64,000 nucleotides of DNA, taken from contig WARS01000007.1 in the NCBI GenBank assembly GCA_008933995.1, positions 8,921,676 through 8,985,675 of the forward strand, in the 5' to 3' direction. Origin of the DNA: Datnioides undecimradiatus. Its lineage: Eukaryota; Chordata; Actinopteri; Lobotiformes; Datnioididae. Positions 11,636 through 23,957 of this stretch are shown in pieces (the first letter of the stretch is position 1; the number at the start of each line of letters is the position of its first letter). The notes under the pieces are model-generated. The model was not told the origin of the DNA and searched no databases. It was given only the letters and a program-made list of their open reading frames with translations. A program made the position numbers and the translations under genes.

Positions 11636-13765
11636 TGACCCCTCAGGTCAGATCTATAATGGAAGATCCTCTCCTCCATCTCACTGCCCTGCCCTTTACA
11701 CTGCCACGACACACAACGACACACACACACACACAGACCTAAATAAAAAAAAAAAAAAACACGTGTGCACTTACACAGACTGCAATCACAGTAGATCACA
11801 GAGAAACACACAAAAACAGTTTTTTGCTGGCTCATATCAGTATGAGCCGGGAAGGATAAAGCTGCAGTTCCACAGACTGACACTGGACTCCTTATGGGTG
11901 TCACGGTAAACAATTTGTGTGACCAAATTTCTTGATATGTGCTAGTTAATAATATATGTTTTTCAACCTGCAAAATTAAGTACGTCCATGCATCCCCGTC
12001 CAAGTTTAAAACCGCACTGACAAATTTGCTGCTGTCTCTGGTTTGTGTTGCAGTAAATTAGCTGCTACTCTGGTCAGTCAGGAAGGAGCACTCTGAGAGC
12101 TGCAGGCTGGCAGCTGTGTTTCGGTATTAAATTTAATCTAATCAGGGTGCACAAGTTGGTTATTCATGCACACAAATTAGTTTTTGTATTTTTGTGTTGA
12201 TCTCCATGGCAGCAGCCGCAATGGGTGGCACCAACTGGTCTTCACTAACACTTAAGACAGAATAGATATATAGAAACAATCTAGATTCTGACTTTACACC
12301 TGCTCTTGAATAGCCTTAAGACTACACTCTGTCTTATTGAGAGGAAGGGTTTAGCTTCCATGGTGCAACCAGCTTTACTATTGGCTCCGTAACAGCTCGT
12401 TCAAAAAGTTTCAGAGCCTCTGTTGTGTTTCAGCCATTACATTTTTTTGTGATGATCTGGATCATTCATTTCACTTCTTCTCATAAGTGATTACTTTGAA
12501 AGTATGGTTGCAATAATAATATGAAATGCCACACTTATGTCACACAGTGTCACCTGAGTACTTTCATCCAAGAGTATTTGAAAGTCCCAAAACTTAACCA
12601 GGGATTACTTTATACTGCTCCCAAACAGACGGATCAACTGCCATTGCCCAAGTTAATGATATATCATTGCTAACACTGAGGGTATTTTTTTGAGTGATTG
12701 ACAGGTCCTTTGGCAGTCCGCTCCGTCAGGTTTCACCTGCATAAAGCATTTCCTCCTGCTGATGTTGTACTCAGAGCACAGTATGCACAGAGCAGTACAC
12801 ACAGATCAGTACTCAGCATGCCCGATGTGCTCACACGGAGAACATCTGATGTTTGTTGTATTATTTAAGCAAAGAGCAGCATGACGCCTGTTGTTTCATT
12901 CACAAAGAGGAAACGATTTATTATTGATCGGATCGGTTTTGATCTAACAGCTGAAACAGCAGTTTGAAAAGAAAACTTTCCTCTGATACTTTTCTAATTT
13001 TTATAAACGAATCATTAACACTGTAAAACAACTGAACTCTAACACAGAACAGGTACACAAAGCATGGTTTCTACTGGCAACAGGGGTACAGTCATACTTA
13101 CTGCTGTTACATTAGTTCTGTCTGTAGGCCTACAATTACTTGCTTCACTACTAATTACTGTCACCCCTTCTTCCCTGAAATCAGAGCTCCTAGTCTCACT
13201 CTTCTGGACTAGTGCAGATTACATTATTTTCACCAGTTTGTTTCCTGTATTTTCTGACATCAGATGAAACGGTAACGGGTTATTATTTTCTCCGGCACTT
13301 CCTCATGTTGCCAGTGACAAAACTCAAGCAGCGAGACCAGACTCATGTTCGCCTTCATCTTCAGTTTCAGAGCTGGGTGTGAAGCAGGAAGCCGGGTGCG
13401 TTTGGTGAACAAGCCTTATCTAATCTCCTCTGATCCGGGTTCATCTGCAGATCAATGTGGATTAAGCCTTTACATGTGGGCAGATTAGCTCTCACAGCGG
13501 CAGATTTTACAGTTCAAATGAGCCCCTGGCTGCGTCACAGATACTGTAGAGCCACACATAGGCAGTAATAAATCCTAGGAGGAACATATGGAGGAGAAAA
13601 TGAGGGATGTAAAGCGTGGAAAATCGACCTGAAAGCAAATGAAGAGATACGCAGCGTTCCTGCAGTCATTACAGCGACGGCAGCACGACGTCTCACTAAT
13701 ATGAAGATTTAATGGAGAGCCTGGGGCTGCATGTGGTCATGAGAAAGAGAGAGCATGGTAAAGAA

Positions 13766-13796
<31 letters not shown>

Positions 13797-16700
13797 TGAG
13801 TGATGAAGGAGAGGAGATAGGTAAGAAACTAAAACAAAAAGACAAAAATAACCAACTGGGAACATTTTGCACTAATTCTTTAAGTTACAAAATCAATCAG
13901 TGTGAATTTGAAGTAATGCTCCATTCATTTTATCAAGTCTAATTTTCGATTCTATTCATGGTTGTTAGTTTTACTTGAGAACCATTCAGTGTGATATCAT
14001 GGTGTAATTACTTCTCTTTAAAATAGTTTTCACTGTCACTGGTGAAGTCTCAGAGATTCACAAAAAACAAGGTGTCACCATCAGCTGCACCTAAAACCTC
14101 GACATTTATACTTCTGGCTTAAAAGCTGTTCTGAACAGTGTTTGTAACAATGGATTAATTGACTACACATCATATGAAAGGTGTTGTGCATAGTAACAAT
14201 ACCCTAACACTGCATAGGACCCTGCAGCTCATTTCACCCCCCAGAGACCAAAATTGAGCTAAAACCTCCAAAACTCCAGATTCTAGTGTTGTTTGGTGGC
14301 AGATTAGGAAACCTTTTGCCTTTAGGTGCAATGTAATTAACATGTCAGTGTTGTGTTTACAGCTTATTGCAATGCTCCTAATAAAATGAAAAGTTCATTT
14401 TACATTTTTACCTTTATATCTACATTTTTTTCTTCAGTGGCAGAATAAGAAAACACATTTCACTGACTTTATTTCATGTCACATCATTGGAAAATCTAGG
14501 TTGCCAGTCAGAGTCACATATGACAAATTATCCAAGTCAGGTCAGTTTTAGTCATACAGAGTTGCCTCATTTGTCAGCCTGATCCTGAAGCATTCAAGTC
14601 AGATCACTCAGATCTTAAAAAAAAGAAAAAAAAGTAAAGGTCGTTCTTTCAGAACAATCACGCTGGAATAGTTACTCCAATAGTAGAATTACAATATGGA
14701 CAGACTCTACAATGTCAAACAAGTCCAAGTTACAGTATAAGACTAAGTCAATATTAAATGTAAAATAGCTGGAATTAAAATTTTTTGATATGATTAGCTA
14801 ATAAATATGAAATCAATATTTTATCAAATGAAACACCAATGTTGGATATTGTCATTATACCAATAAGACTGAAAGTATCAAACAAACAGGGTTATTGACA
14901 TTGGACCGGTGTGTTTCCAACATCAGAGCAGTCCATTAGACTCAACACACACGCTGTTCAGCTCTCTGATCAGTTCACTGTGGAGTCTTGTATGCACAAG
15001 ATAAAAAGAAATGGCATATTTTATAACTCTGAGGTTACCAGTACTGATAGAAACAAAAGGCCCACATTGTAACAAACTGAATCATCCTTTAAGGCAATCA
15101 ATGAGGGTGTGAGTGGGTGTGTGCTGTACATTGAGCATTTTGCAGGAAACACGAATGTCCTCATTAATGTGACAGATTGTCACAAAGTGCTAAGAGCTCC
15201 AATTCATTGTCAATGTGGATTTGTTTTGTGGCTGGGAACTTCATAGGTCATATCTATCTATATATCAGAGACATTAAAAGGCCAGTCTGGGCTGAAACAA
15301 TGGTGTTTTTTTGCAAAAGCTGCTATGTTATGTGTTAAGTGTTGGTTCTTTCTCTTTCTGTGAAGTCATTGTTAGACAGTCATTGCCTTTGTGCTATTCT
15401 TGTACATCTGAGCGCTGCTGTTGCTATGTTCGGTGCTGTAAACTGTCGATAAAGAAATAAATTTTATAAAAACAAAACTTGTTTCCAGTCAGATAAAAAT
15501 AAATGGAAAACAGCAGCAGCGTCACACTGCGTCGCCACCGGGCTCACAGTCAGATAACTAATGTACCCATTGAATTTCAATGAGTCCCTCTGAGGAGAAA
15601 TATCCTGAATAACTCAGCCTCGCTGACAGCTGAAATCCATTTTATGGCACAGATTCACTTCTTACCAATCACATATGATCTGTCCTGTGATGTTCATGGC
15701 CTTGTTAAAAAGAAACATTAATCCACAATGGAGCATCCTTCCAACAACAAAGGAAATAACACCTTCTGTTCTCTCAGGAGTCTTTAGGAATACAAAATCT
15801 TAAAACACCTGCTCTGTTTAGATAGAGGCTGCAACCATATCTAAACCTGGTATTAACATATGATATTCATCTGAATATCTTAGCTGGAACATGTTAATGC
15901 AGATGGAATCAGCACATTGCAACCATAATGTGATCATCAGCAGTAAACCTGCCTGAACATGCAGATACATGTCAACATTGGGAACTGAGCAAAAGGTGGT
16001 CAAGAGTCGAAAAAAGTAGCCGACATGCAACTCTCAAGTCTTTGTAAGGCACTGCAGAGACCTGCATATCAAGCATTTTGATTGGTTGATTCAACTTCCA
16101 TCAATAGGTGGGTCCAAAAAGGTGAGAAACAAACTACTTAGAAATATTAAAGAAACAGACGCACCATGTGTTCAAGCACCTCTTATGCCTGCACACCTAC
16201 ATGCAATCTGGAGGACCATAATTCAAGGCTGACTCACACAGTATTGAGAGCCATGACTGACAGGCTAAATTACATCTGTACAGTTCAGTAATTTCTCACA
16301 TAACTCTGCCCCTTGCTGCTATCTAAAGTTGATTGTCAAAGGCGAGGCTTTTCTCTGCATAGCAAAAATAAGAGCAACATGCCTTTTCGAGACTTTTAAA
16401 GACACACAACACAGTGCAAGATGAGGGTCAGAAGATTACGGCAGCTATCCAAAGAAGGATTTCAGTTAGAAAAGTAATGTAGAACAAGTAGTGTAGAATT
16501 AATGTTAGCCTATAGTTAGTAAGTTTACCAAACAGTAGACTATGGATGTTACATGACTGTGTGAGACATGACTGTCGTCTGCTATGTCGTAGCGGATATT
16601 CAATAATATCCAGCATCACTACCTGTAACCTGAAACAATTCTTGTCTTGACAAGTCAGCTATTGATCCAATCATGAAGGCAGGTTGAACTGAGGGACATT

Positions 16701-16949
16701 TTTGAGAATGTCTAATGATAACAAGTGTAAATCAAAAGGAACACAAAATATTCTCTGGAATGCCTGAAGCATTAACAAACTATTTCCTTCTCAATATTTT
16801 TACCAAATAAAGTTCTGGTGTCAGAGCGGAGAGGAGGCACAGGCCAGATAATTAGAAAGATTCCCACATTTATGGTTCGATGGAGAATCACAGTTATATG
16901 ATTATAGAATTGGTTGTACAAGGGTTAAATGGATGACAAACAGGAAAAT
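11636..16949. other. Long gene-free stretch
   Basis: No exon is recognised in over 5 kb. A (GA)n tract of 13 units lies at 13771-13796 and an A-rich run at 14617-14635. The segment from 13330 to 13560 is separately noted as a possible regulatory element, and 15500-15650 has a similar look. Confidence 0.5.
13330..13560. promoter_or_regulatory. Candidate conserved non-coding element
   Basis: A unique, moderately GC-rich segment within AT-rich surroundings. It contains CCTTATCTAATCTCCTC, GGATTAAGCC (a bicoid/OTX-type GGATTA core) and CAGATTAGCTCTC (a TAGC/GATTA core) within about 80 bases. No reading frame is conserved-looking. It is identified by texture only. Confidence 0.3.
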
Positions 16950-17065
16950 CGGGGTGGCAGGGACCCAAGTGCAGACACTGGAAGCTGACAAACAAAATCA
17001 AAAAGGCTTACATCATGTTCAGGCAGGCAGTGGTCAAAACCGGGGGTACAGTCCAAATACAACAT
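16950..17065. repeat. Fragment of a common fish dispersed repeat
   Basis: GGCAGGGACCCAAGTGCAGA followed by a run ending CAGGCAGGCAGTGGTCAAAA resembles the widespread fish repeat whose copies begin with a GGGACCCAAATGCAGAC-like block and continue to CAGGCAG-GGTCAAAA. The 3' part is not recognisable. The class of the parent element is uncertain. Confidence 0.45.
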
Positions 17066-20000
17066 GTATTCATAACAGACCTAAAATACAAAATCCTAAC
17101 AATTTGTCCTCTGTTTTAATTCCATCTTGTCTTGTGTTTTACAATATCCATTGTCATCTATACTCGGCTCCACTTATTTGTGCTCATCTCACTTTATAGG
17201 CAACAACATAGACAAAGGATTATTATCTACCTTAAGACATCTCATCTCTTGTCCTATCTCATCTGAACTCCCTGGATGAGCTGACTACACTGTGAACTGT
17301 CTTTCGGCCTCTATTTAGACTTGAATTGCTTGTGGTCTCTGTTAAGCCCCGTACTCCTTATCTTTTCTCCTCAAAATCTTCTCTCTGCTTATAGTGTAGG
17401 ATGGCAGAAGACGCCAATCACAGGATACTAACAGAAGAAGCGGTCAGGGTACAACAGCCGAGATGTGCCGAAGACTTTAAGACCTTCTGTTTTGTTGCCT
17501 TTTCATTTATCTGTTGCCATCCAACGAGAGCGAGAAGCAATCGACATTATCCACTGCAGGGGAATCTTTCCAGCTTTTGATCGTCAGTCTGTGGAGCATT
17601 TTCTCTGTTTTCCAGGGTAAACTTATGATTTCATCTTCGGCTGTCAAATTAACATATTTTCTCTTTGTGAGTCCAGCTGTGTGTTGTATGCCTGATAACA
17701 GTCTGGTTTGATTTGTAACTCTGTCGGCTTCTTACTTTGTCCTTGTGGGAAGCGGTTGATATTACACACTCTGAGACTCAAATGAAGTTTTCATATTGTT
17801 TCTCGTCCTCAGATCCATACTTCAGTAGCTCTGCAAGCCAGGCCGCATTCAATACCAATCGGTCTTCCACACATGGTCGATCACCCACACAAGTGAGTCT
17901 GTGTGTGTCTGTGCACAAACTTAACCTCTACAGTGTTTTTCAGTCTGTTTATTTTTTTTAATCCACAAACAGCCAATGGATGAGCTCCCTGACTGACAGT
18001 GCATATATCGGCTGTGACAACCCACAACAGTTCCCATGAGGCTTTGACAATGTGCCAATGCTCAGGATTAATGGGATATGTAGTTTTTGAATGCTAACAA
18101 TATAACTGACATTTAGGGCCTCATTTTAGTTTCTGCGCACGCCACTGAGCACAGCCACACACCAGCATTTCCCTGGGGTGCACTGAGGTTATTTCCTCAA
18201 CCCTGCTGGTTGGGTGTCCTGATGACTCACCATGCAGCCCAGTGTAAGGAGAGGCAAGGTAGAGGGTGAGGTGATCCAGATTTTTTTTTTTTTTTGGTTG
18301 GGAATGAAGAAAGGGACCCCCAGTGTGTCTTCATCCTGCCAAATGCCTGCTGTTGAATTACTGAGATATAATTACAGGCCCTGGCATGAAGCTGATTGAA
18401 ACTGCTCTGTATTCTCCTTTACATCACTTCACAATATGAGGTGCTGATGGTCACAGAAAGGTTGATGAAAAGGTAGACACCAGGTAACTTGATTCAGATG
18501 TAGCGTTTCCCAGTGACACTAGGCCAAAAACCTGGGTGCTTGAAATACCCAGAACACCATGCTGCATTAGAAGCCATGCACTAGACAGTAATCAATATTG
18601 TAATGTGCTGCCCCCAGCCATGTATCCCCTCAGGTGGCATTCGCCTCAGCAGGGCATCCATGGAGGTGCAGCTGAGACAGCAGTCCTGCATTAAATAATT
18701 TTTTCTGGCAAAATAGATTCTGAGGTTGGGCTCAGTGTGATTCATTTGCATGAGCAGACCTGCTAAAGGCAGACAGAATGTACAGAGATTGTAGCCTGTA
18801 CAGAGGTATCACTGTATGCATGGTTTTTCAGTCTTTCTGGATCCATTTTTCCTGGTTATTTGTCAAACAGTGGAAACAAGTGAAGCATATTTAATCCGTC
18901 ACTGCAATTATATACTTTTATGTGTAATGCAAGTGTTGCACATTATTGTCTGATATGTTTAAAGAAGCAATTGTTACCTTGTGCAAGAGCAGAAAGGTGC
19001 AACAGTCTCTGGCAATGGGAACACTAGACATATCCTGACATATCCTGCTGGGGCACACAGTGACAGTCCTTGAGATCTAACTGTGAAGATATGTCACTCA
19101 CAAAGCATACCATCAGGCAACAGGGACAACTGGACTATTAAGGCTGGATCAGCTAATCCATAGGCTGCAAGTCTGATTAATAATTGCTTAGAGCAGGTAA
19201 CATTCAGTGACTATGTTTTCAGTATGAACATGATTAATCATGTATTTTGACAGTCGCTTAATGACAAACCTGGACCAAATGTGATTGTGTCTCGCTTCGA
19301 TCATTGCACACATTTTATCTTTATTCACACAGTGCTTACTTTGACATGTAATGAGATCTATGGTGAATAAAACAGAAAACAGTTAGGCCCTAATGCTGAC
19401 ATGCAATTTAAATCGGGGGAAGGTTATTAGTGGAAGATTCAGATAGAAGTCCATTTGCAGCATGTCATAAGTAACTGATGTTGTTTATGAAGGGCACTGT
19501 GACCGCTTAGCGGATGTGGTTTGATTTGAGTTGTCTGCCATTGCGTCTCCCCCAAGTGTCAGGTTAGTAAAATGGAAAGCACCCACTCCATCATGAAGGA
19601 GCCAGGTCATAGTGTTTAAGTCTTTAAAATAAGTGCAAATTTACATATATTTTCATTTTGCATGAATCAGTCTTCATCAAACAGTCACAGCAAAATTCAT
19701 CCACTAACACTGACTTTTTGTGACCTAATACCACCTCTGAAAACCGTTTACATTCTGTTTGGAAGCACCCTTAGAGCTCTGCTACCTAACAAGGTTTAGC
19801 AAAGTACGTTTCAGAGTTGTCCAGACCATTTAGGTAAATCTCTGGTACGGGTCAGTTGCAGATGAGAAGAGTAAACAGCTGTAGCTATTGTGCTGCAGTT
19901 GTCTTGTGAGCTAGCACCAAGTACTGATAAAATAAAGCAATGATATAAATGCTGATCTCAGGTCTCAGTACCAGCCTTCTGCTTTGGCTGGGTCAGGATT

Positions 20001-20330
20001 TGGGTGTGGGCCAGGTTTGGCTCTTAAGGCCTTGCAGAGAATATGTGTATGTGTATGCATTGATCTGGCCATTTACAGTAGTGTTTCTACCTACAGAATC
20101 AATCAGTGTATTTCTTTTAGTCCTGTAGCTCTCATCTTCCTCCCTTTCTCTCTCTCTTTTTCTCTGTATCCCTTAGTCGAGGAGAATGTACCATAACATT
20201 CGATATTCTGTAATAAAACACAGTCAATACTGGCCTGCTCATTCATTGGTGCTGCTGTTTGGCTCGTAGTGTTTCTTTACATTTTCTTAAATCATGCTGA
20301 ACCAATGCTAATAAAGCACTAAAGTGTAAG

Positions 20331-20333
<3 letters not shown>
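17066..20333. other. Gene-free stretch with several regulatory-looking islands
   Basis: No exon is identified. A T-run of about 15 lies at 18280-18295. The islands at 18310-18440, 18655-18800 and 19380-19600 are more complex than their surroundings. The clearest of them are listed next. Confidence 0.45.
18310..18800. promoter_or_regulatory. Candidate regulatory islands with a POU octamer
   Basis: An exact octamer ATTTGCAT lies at 18744-18751 in unique sequence. About 400 bases upstream is TGTTGAATTACTGAGATATA and then AATTACAGG, which are homeodomain cores, in a GC-balanced unique segment. There is no coding potential. Conservation could not be tested. Confidence 0.3.

Positions 20334-20395
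<62 letters not shown>
20334..20395. repeat. (TG)n microsatellite, about 30 units
   Basis: Uninterrupted TG units ending in TATATG. Confidence 0.95.
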
Positions 20396-20401
<6 letters not shown>

Positions 20402-23400
20402 TTGTGTAAGGGACTCTGATTTACTGCATTGATTTGTACACAAAACCTGCCTCTCTGGAGTCTCTGTCCAATGATTACACCTCTCCCGCTCTCATTGTAA
20501 GTAGTGTTTCTCTAGATTTTCTTTTTGTCTCGCATCATTTCTCTCTCACTGTAGATAAATGTGTGTGCACATTTCTTTGTGTGTCATCTTGCATAACTTC
20601 TCTGACATCCTTTTATGTCCATCTTCAACTGTCTCTGTGGTCACAGGGTCCTTTATTTGTGTTATTGATGGCCCGTTGGAGAGCCAACTGGTAACTACTG
20701 TTCTGCAATCAAAACAATGAAAGACGAGGTCAAGTAAAGTCAAGTCATGCAAAGACAACAAGAGACAAGAAAGAAAAGACAAGGTGAGACAAGATCAAAT
20801 GAATTTGAAGCAACATAAGATTAAGGATCAAAAATCACACTTGATGGATGAAAAAATTATAATGTATTTTGATGTTGACTGTATAAATTCCTGAGACGTT
20901 AAAATCATTCCAGCCTCTCAAATGTGAATATTTGCCAGATTTCTTATTTTTGTATGTAGTCCTTAGACAAAACAAACTGAAACTGGTCTCAGACACATCG
21001 TGATGACCATTTTTCACTATTTTCTGACAGTTAATCAACAATAGAGTGGAGTTAATAAATAACCTACAGTAGAGATGGCTGATTTGTCCATGATTTGCAA
21101 AATCACACAAGCATCCAGCCCTGATTTACTTCATGCCCTGAATACACAGCAGAGACACTTAGAGATCGCTCACACGGTACAAATGGTATTGCTATATCTA
21201 CCTGAACCATCTCGTGGTATATATCATATATCATCCTACCCGAACCAGCAGATTAATCAATGATGTAAAAAATCATGAGTTGCTGTTTATTGTCTGATGA
21301 ACTGAAACTGATCAGTGCAGCACACCCAGTATTATTAAAGTAATATATGTTTTTTGTTTTGTTTACCACTTTTGAAATGAACCATCCAGACAAAATAACT
21401 GTTTAAACAAGGTCAGTACAGCACCACGGAGAGAGAGTCAAGCTACGAACAGAATATGAAGAAAAGAAAGAAAAAAAGCATAATAAAACACAGCATCTAT
21501 GTGTTTCAAATACTCACAGAAGTTTAGCACATATCTACAGGAAATACATGTGTACATGTCTGTATATCTGAATGCGAAACAACAACAGATCCGTGTTAGG
21601 ATCTTTGTCAGCCTTTGGTGTACAGGCCAGAGTCTCTTTGCCAAATGAGTTTCCCCAACTCACCACAGAAACCTGTTCAGTGTACCGTCTGCTGATTTGT
21701 CTGGCCATGGCACAGGGGTGCCATATTTTTCAACTAAAAACCGTAAATTTCGCAGGGAGGTGACAAGTTTGCAGCTATCTTTATGCACAGCAGCTGTCAA
21801 CAAAAACGTCAATTACACAATCCCTTCCACAAATTTGTCTTTCACAAATAAGCACTTGACTCTGGAGTCGATACAAAGCAGGTTAATTTCTCACCAAAAA
21901 TTGGATGGATTCTTTTATTCTCATTTTGTCAGGACTCAGCTTTTAGACTTTGACAAAGAAAAGGAAATACACAGTTGTGAATGTAACCAAGACCAACAAA
22001 ATATATTGACTAAACGTGTGTAATGGTTAATCAGTAAACTCTGTGGTTCCTGTGAGTGTAGATATGAAGCACTGTCTGGTTTCAAAATAAACAATCAGAA
22101 TGAGGCTGGGGGAAAGCTCATCAACAGTCTGGATGGACTGGCCAGGTAAGGGGGACTGGGTCTATGGCAGCAACCAAATACTGACCAGATAGCATATTTT
22201 ACATTTACGTCCGCAACTTTTAAGACTAAAGACAAGATATCGAATCTGAAGAAGGAGCATGCACATTGTTTTCTCTGAAATTCACAGGGCTGAGCTTATT
22301 AAAAGAATCCCTAGATAACAACTCTCAACAACTTCCTATGCACCTTTCTAAGTCAAACAACATGGACATTTGGCACAAACAACCTGGAATGTGGTATGAT
22401 GGCAAAAGTTTTTTTCGGCCAACAGAATTGTCACTACCTACTACCCTACGCACCAGATTTGGCTTTTCCATAACTTATTCCCATTCCCCAAAAAGGAATT
22501 CACACAAAAAAGGCATGTCCTCTGGAATATACCTGGAAACGTACAACTGTCTTGTGTTGTTAAGGTCAGTGTTTAATTTTAGTCTATAATGTGTGCTTAA
22601 ACTCATACTGCCTTTAAATGTATACCTTAAATATAGAAATTAAACAATATACCTTTAAAGTTGTATGACAACATGAGATACTGCATGTGATGGAAGGAGT
22701 CTGTTCCAAGCATTACCATAGACTTAACTGTAACAATTCACCTAGATATTTGTGATGGAAACCTCATGGTTGACAATGCACATGTCATCAGTTACCCAGT
22801 GGATTAGTAAATAGCATCATCTGGTTATTTGCTTCCTGTTAGTTAATCACTATATATCACTTTGACTATGACAGATGTAAAAACATCTGTGATCCCTTGT
22901 TGCATCATCACAAGTGGAGAAAAACAAGCTTTTTCTCTCAGCTTCTTTCTCCTTTGTGTGCTGCAGTTTGTTGCTCTGTCCACTGGTTAATTGAAATTTT
23001 CACATATTTCTGTGTTCAGCTTTTTTATTTTAACTACAAGCACAACATCATGTGTCTTGAGAGAAACTGTGGTGAAACCAAAACAACAAACAGTTCTGAA
23101 ATATGAAAGTTCCCTGTTAAAGCCTGTGTTTCAGAACAGCATCACTTTGTTTTACTGTAATTATATTACTGTGTGACTTCTTCCCCAGGACAACCCTCCC
23201 ATTTGGGACAATTAGGTCATGAAATTGAACGGGCCGTACACTTAAAATGTCAAAAACTATGGAGTTAAAGCTCAGAAAGTGAAAGGTCCTCATTAAGTCC
23301 AGTGCTTTCTGGATAACTTTTGTTTATTGCCATGTGTTGTTTATGGTGTTTTGGGTTCAGCTCTGTAAAATCAGTATTCCCGCCGGGACAAGTGTGATAG

Positions 23401-23569
23401 CTGAATGTTTAGAGAGCAAACAACAATGGACTGAAACAAAAAATGTGAGGTTTCTCTTCCTGCATTATATTTATCACATAGTTTTAATCTCAGCTAAGTT
23501 TTTCTCTTACAGTGTATTTACCATATAGTCCACTCTCAAAGCTCTAACCAACACTAATGTTCGCATCAA
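20396..23569. other. Gene-free stretch with unexplained open frames
   Basis: Two + strand open frames (21697-22023, 108 codons, and 22266-22589, 107 codons) lie close together but show no motif I recognise. They have no signal peptide, no domain pattern and AT-rich codons. I do not call them genes. Confidence 0.4.
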
Positions 23570-23875
23570 CCTGTTTTAGCCATGATAACGACATACATCT
23601 AGTGATGGCAATGTTGGTTGGTTGTCAGTTGTCTGCTGCTTGTTTGTTCAGTACGTTGGTCAAAATATCTAAACAACTATTAGATGGATTACCACAAATT
23701 ATGGTGAAACCTAATGACTATGTAGATTCCCTGACTTTTCCTGTTAAAGCCATCGTGAGGTTAAACTTCAGTCCGACAGAATCATTGGTTACATACCACG
23801 TTACATATGGTTGGGGTAGTCATGATGTTAGCCATGTCGTCAACCTACTAGCATGGTTATAGGCTGCATGCAATC
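23570..23875 (+). repeat. Teleost dispersed repeat (short palindromic/MITE-like family)
   Basis: CAAAATATCTAAACAACTAT, TAGATGGATTACCACAAATT and GTAGATTCCCTGACTTTTCC, followed by AGCCATCGTGAGG and, near the end, CTAGCATGGTTATAGGCTG, follow in order the blocks of a very abundant fish repeat. In that family the blocks read roughly 'aaatatctcaacaactattggatgga', 'ccctgactttcc...gccatcatcaggt' and 'gctagcatggctgtag'. This copy is diverged. The 101-codon open frame across it is not a gene. Confidence 0.6.
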
Positions 23876-23957
23876 TGCCTAGAACCAAAGCAGCAAACAC
23901 ACAATATTAGCAAACAGCTGGAGACCAAATTAGACCAAAGGAACAAAGAGGACAATA

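Noticed and set aside
11509-12003. 164-codon frame on the minus strand
   Set aside because: It runs through the (GT)n(GA)n microsatellite and A/T runs; the His-Thr repeats are repeat-encoded.
21697-22589. Two neighbouring open frames of 108 and 107 codons
   Set aside because: They looked like a possible broken gene, but no motif is shared with any family I know, and codons look non-coding. Kept as unexplained.
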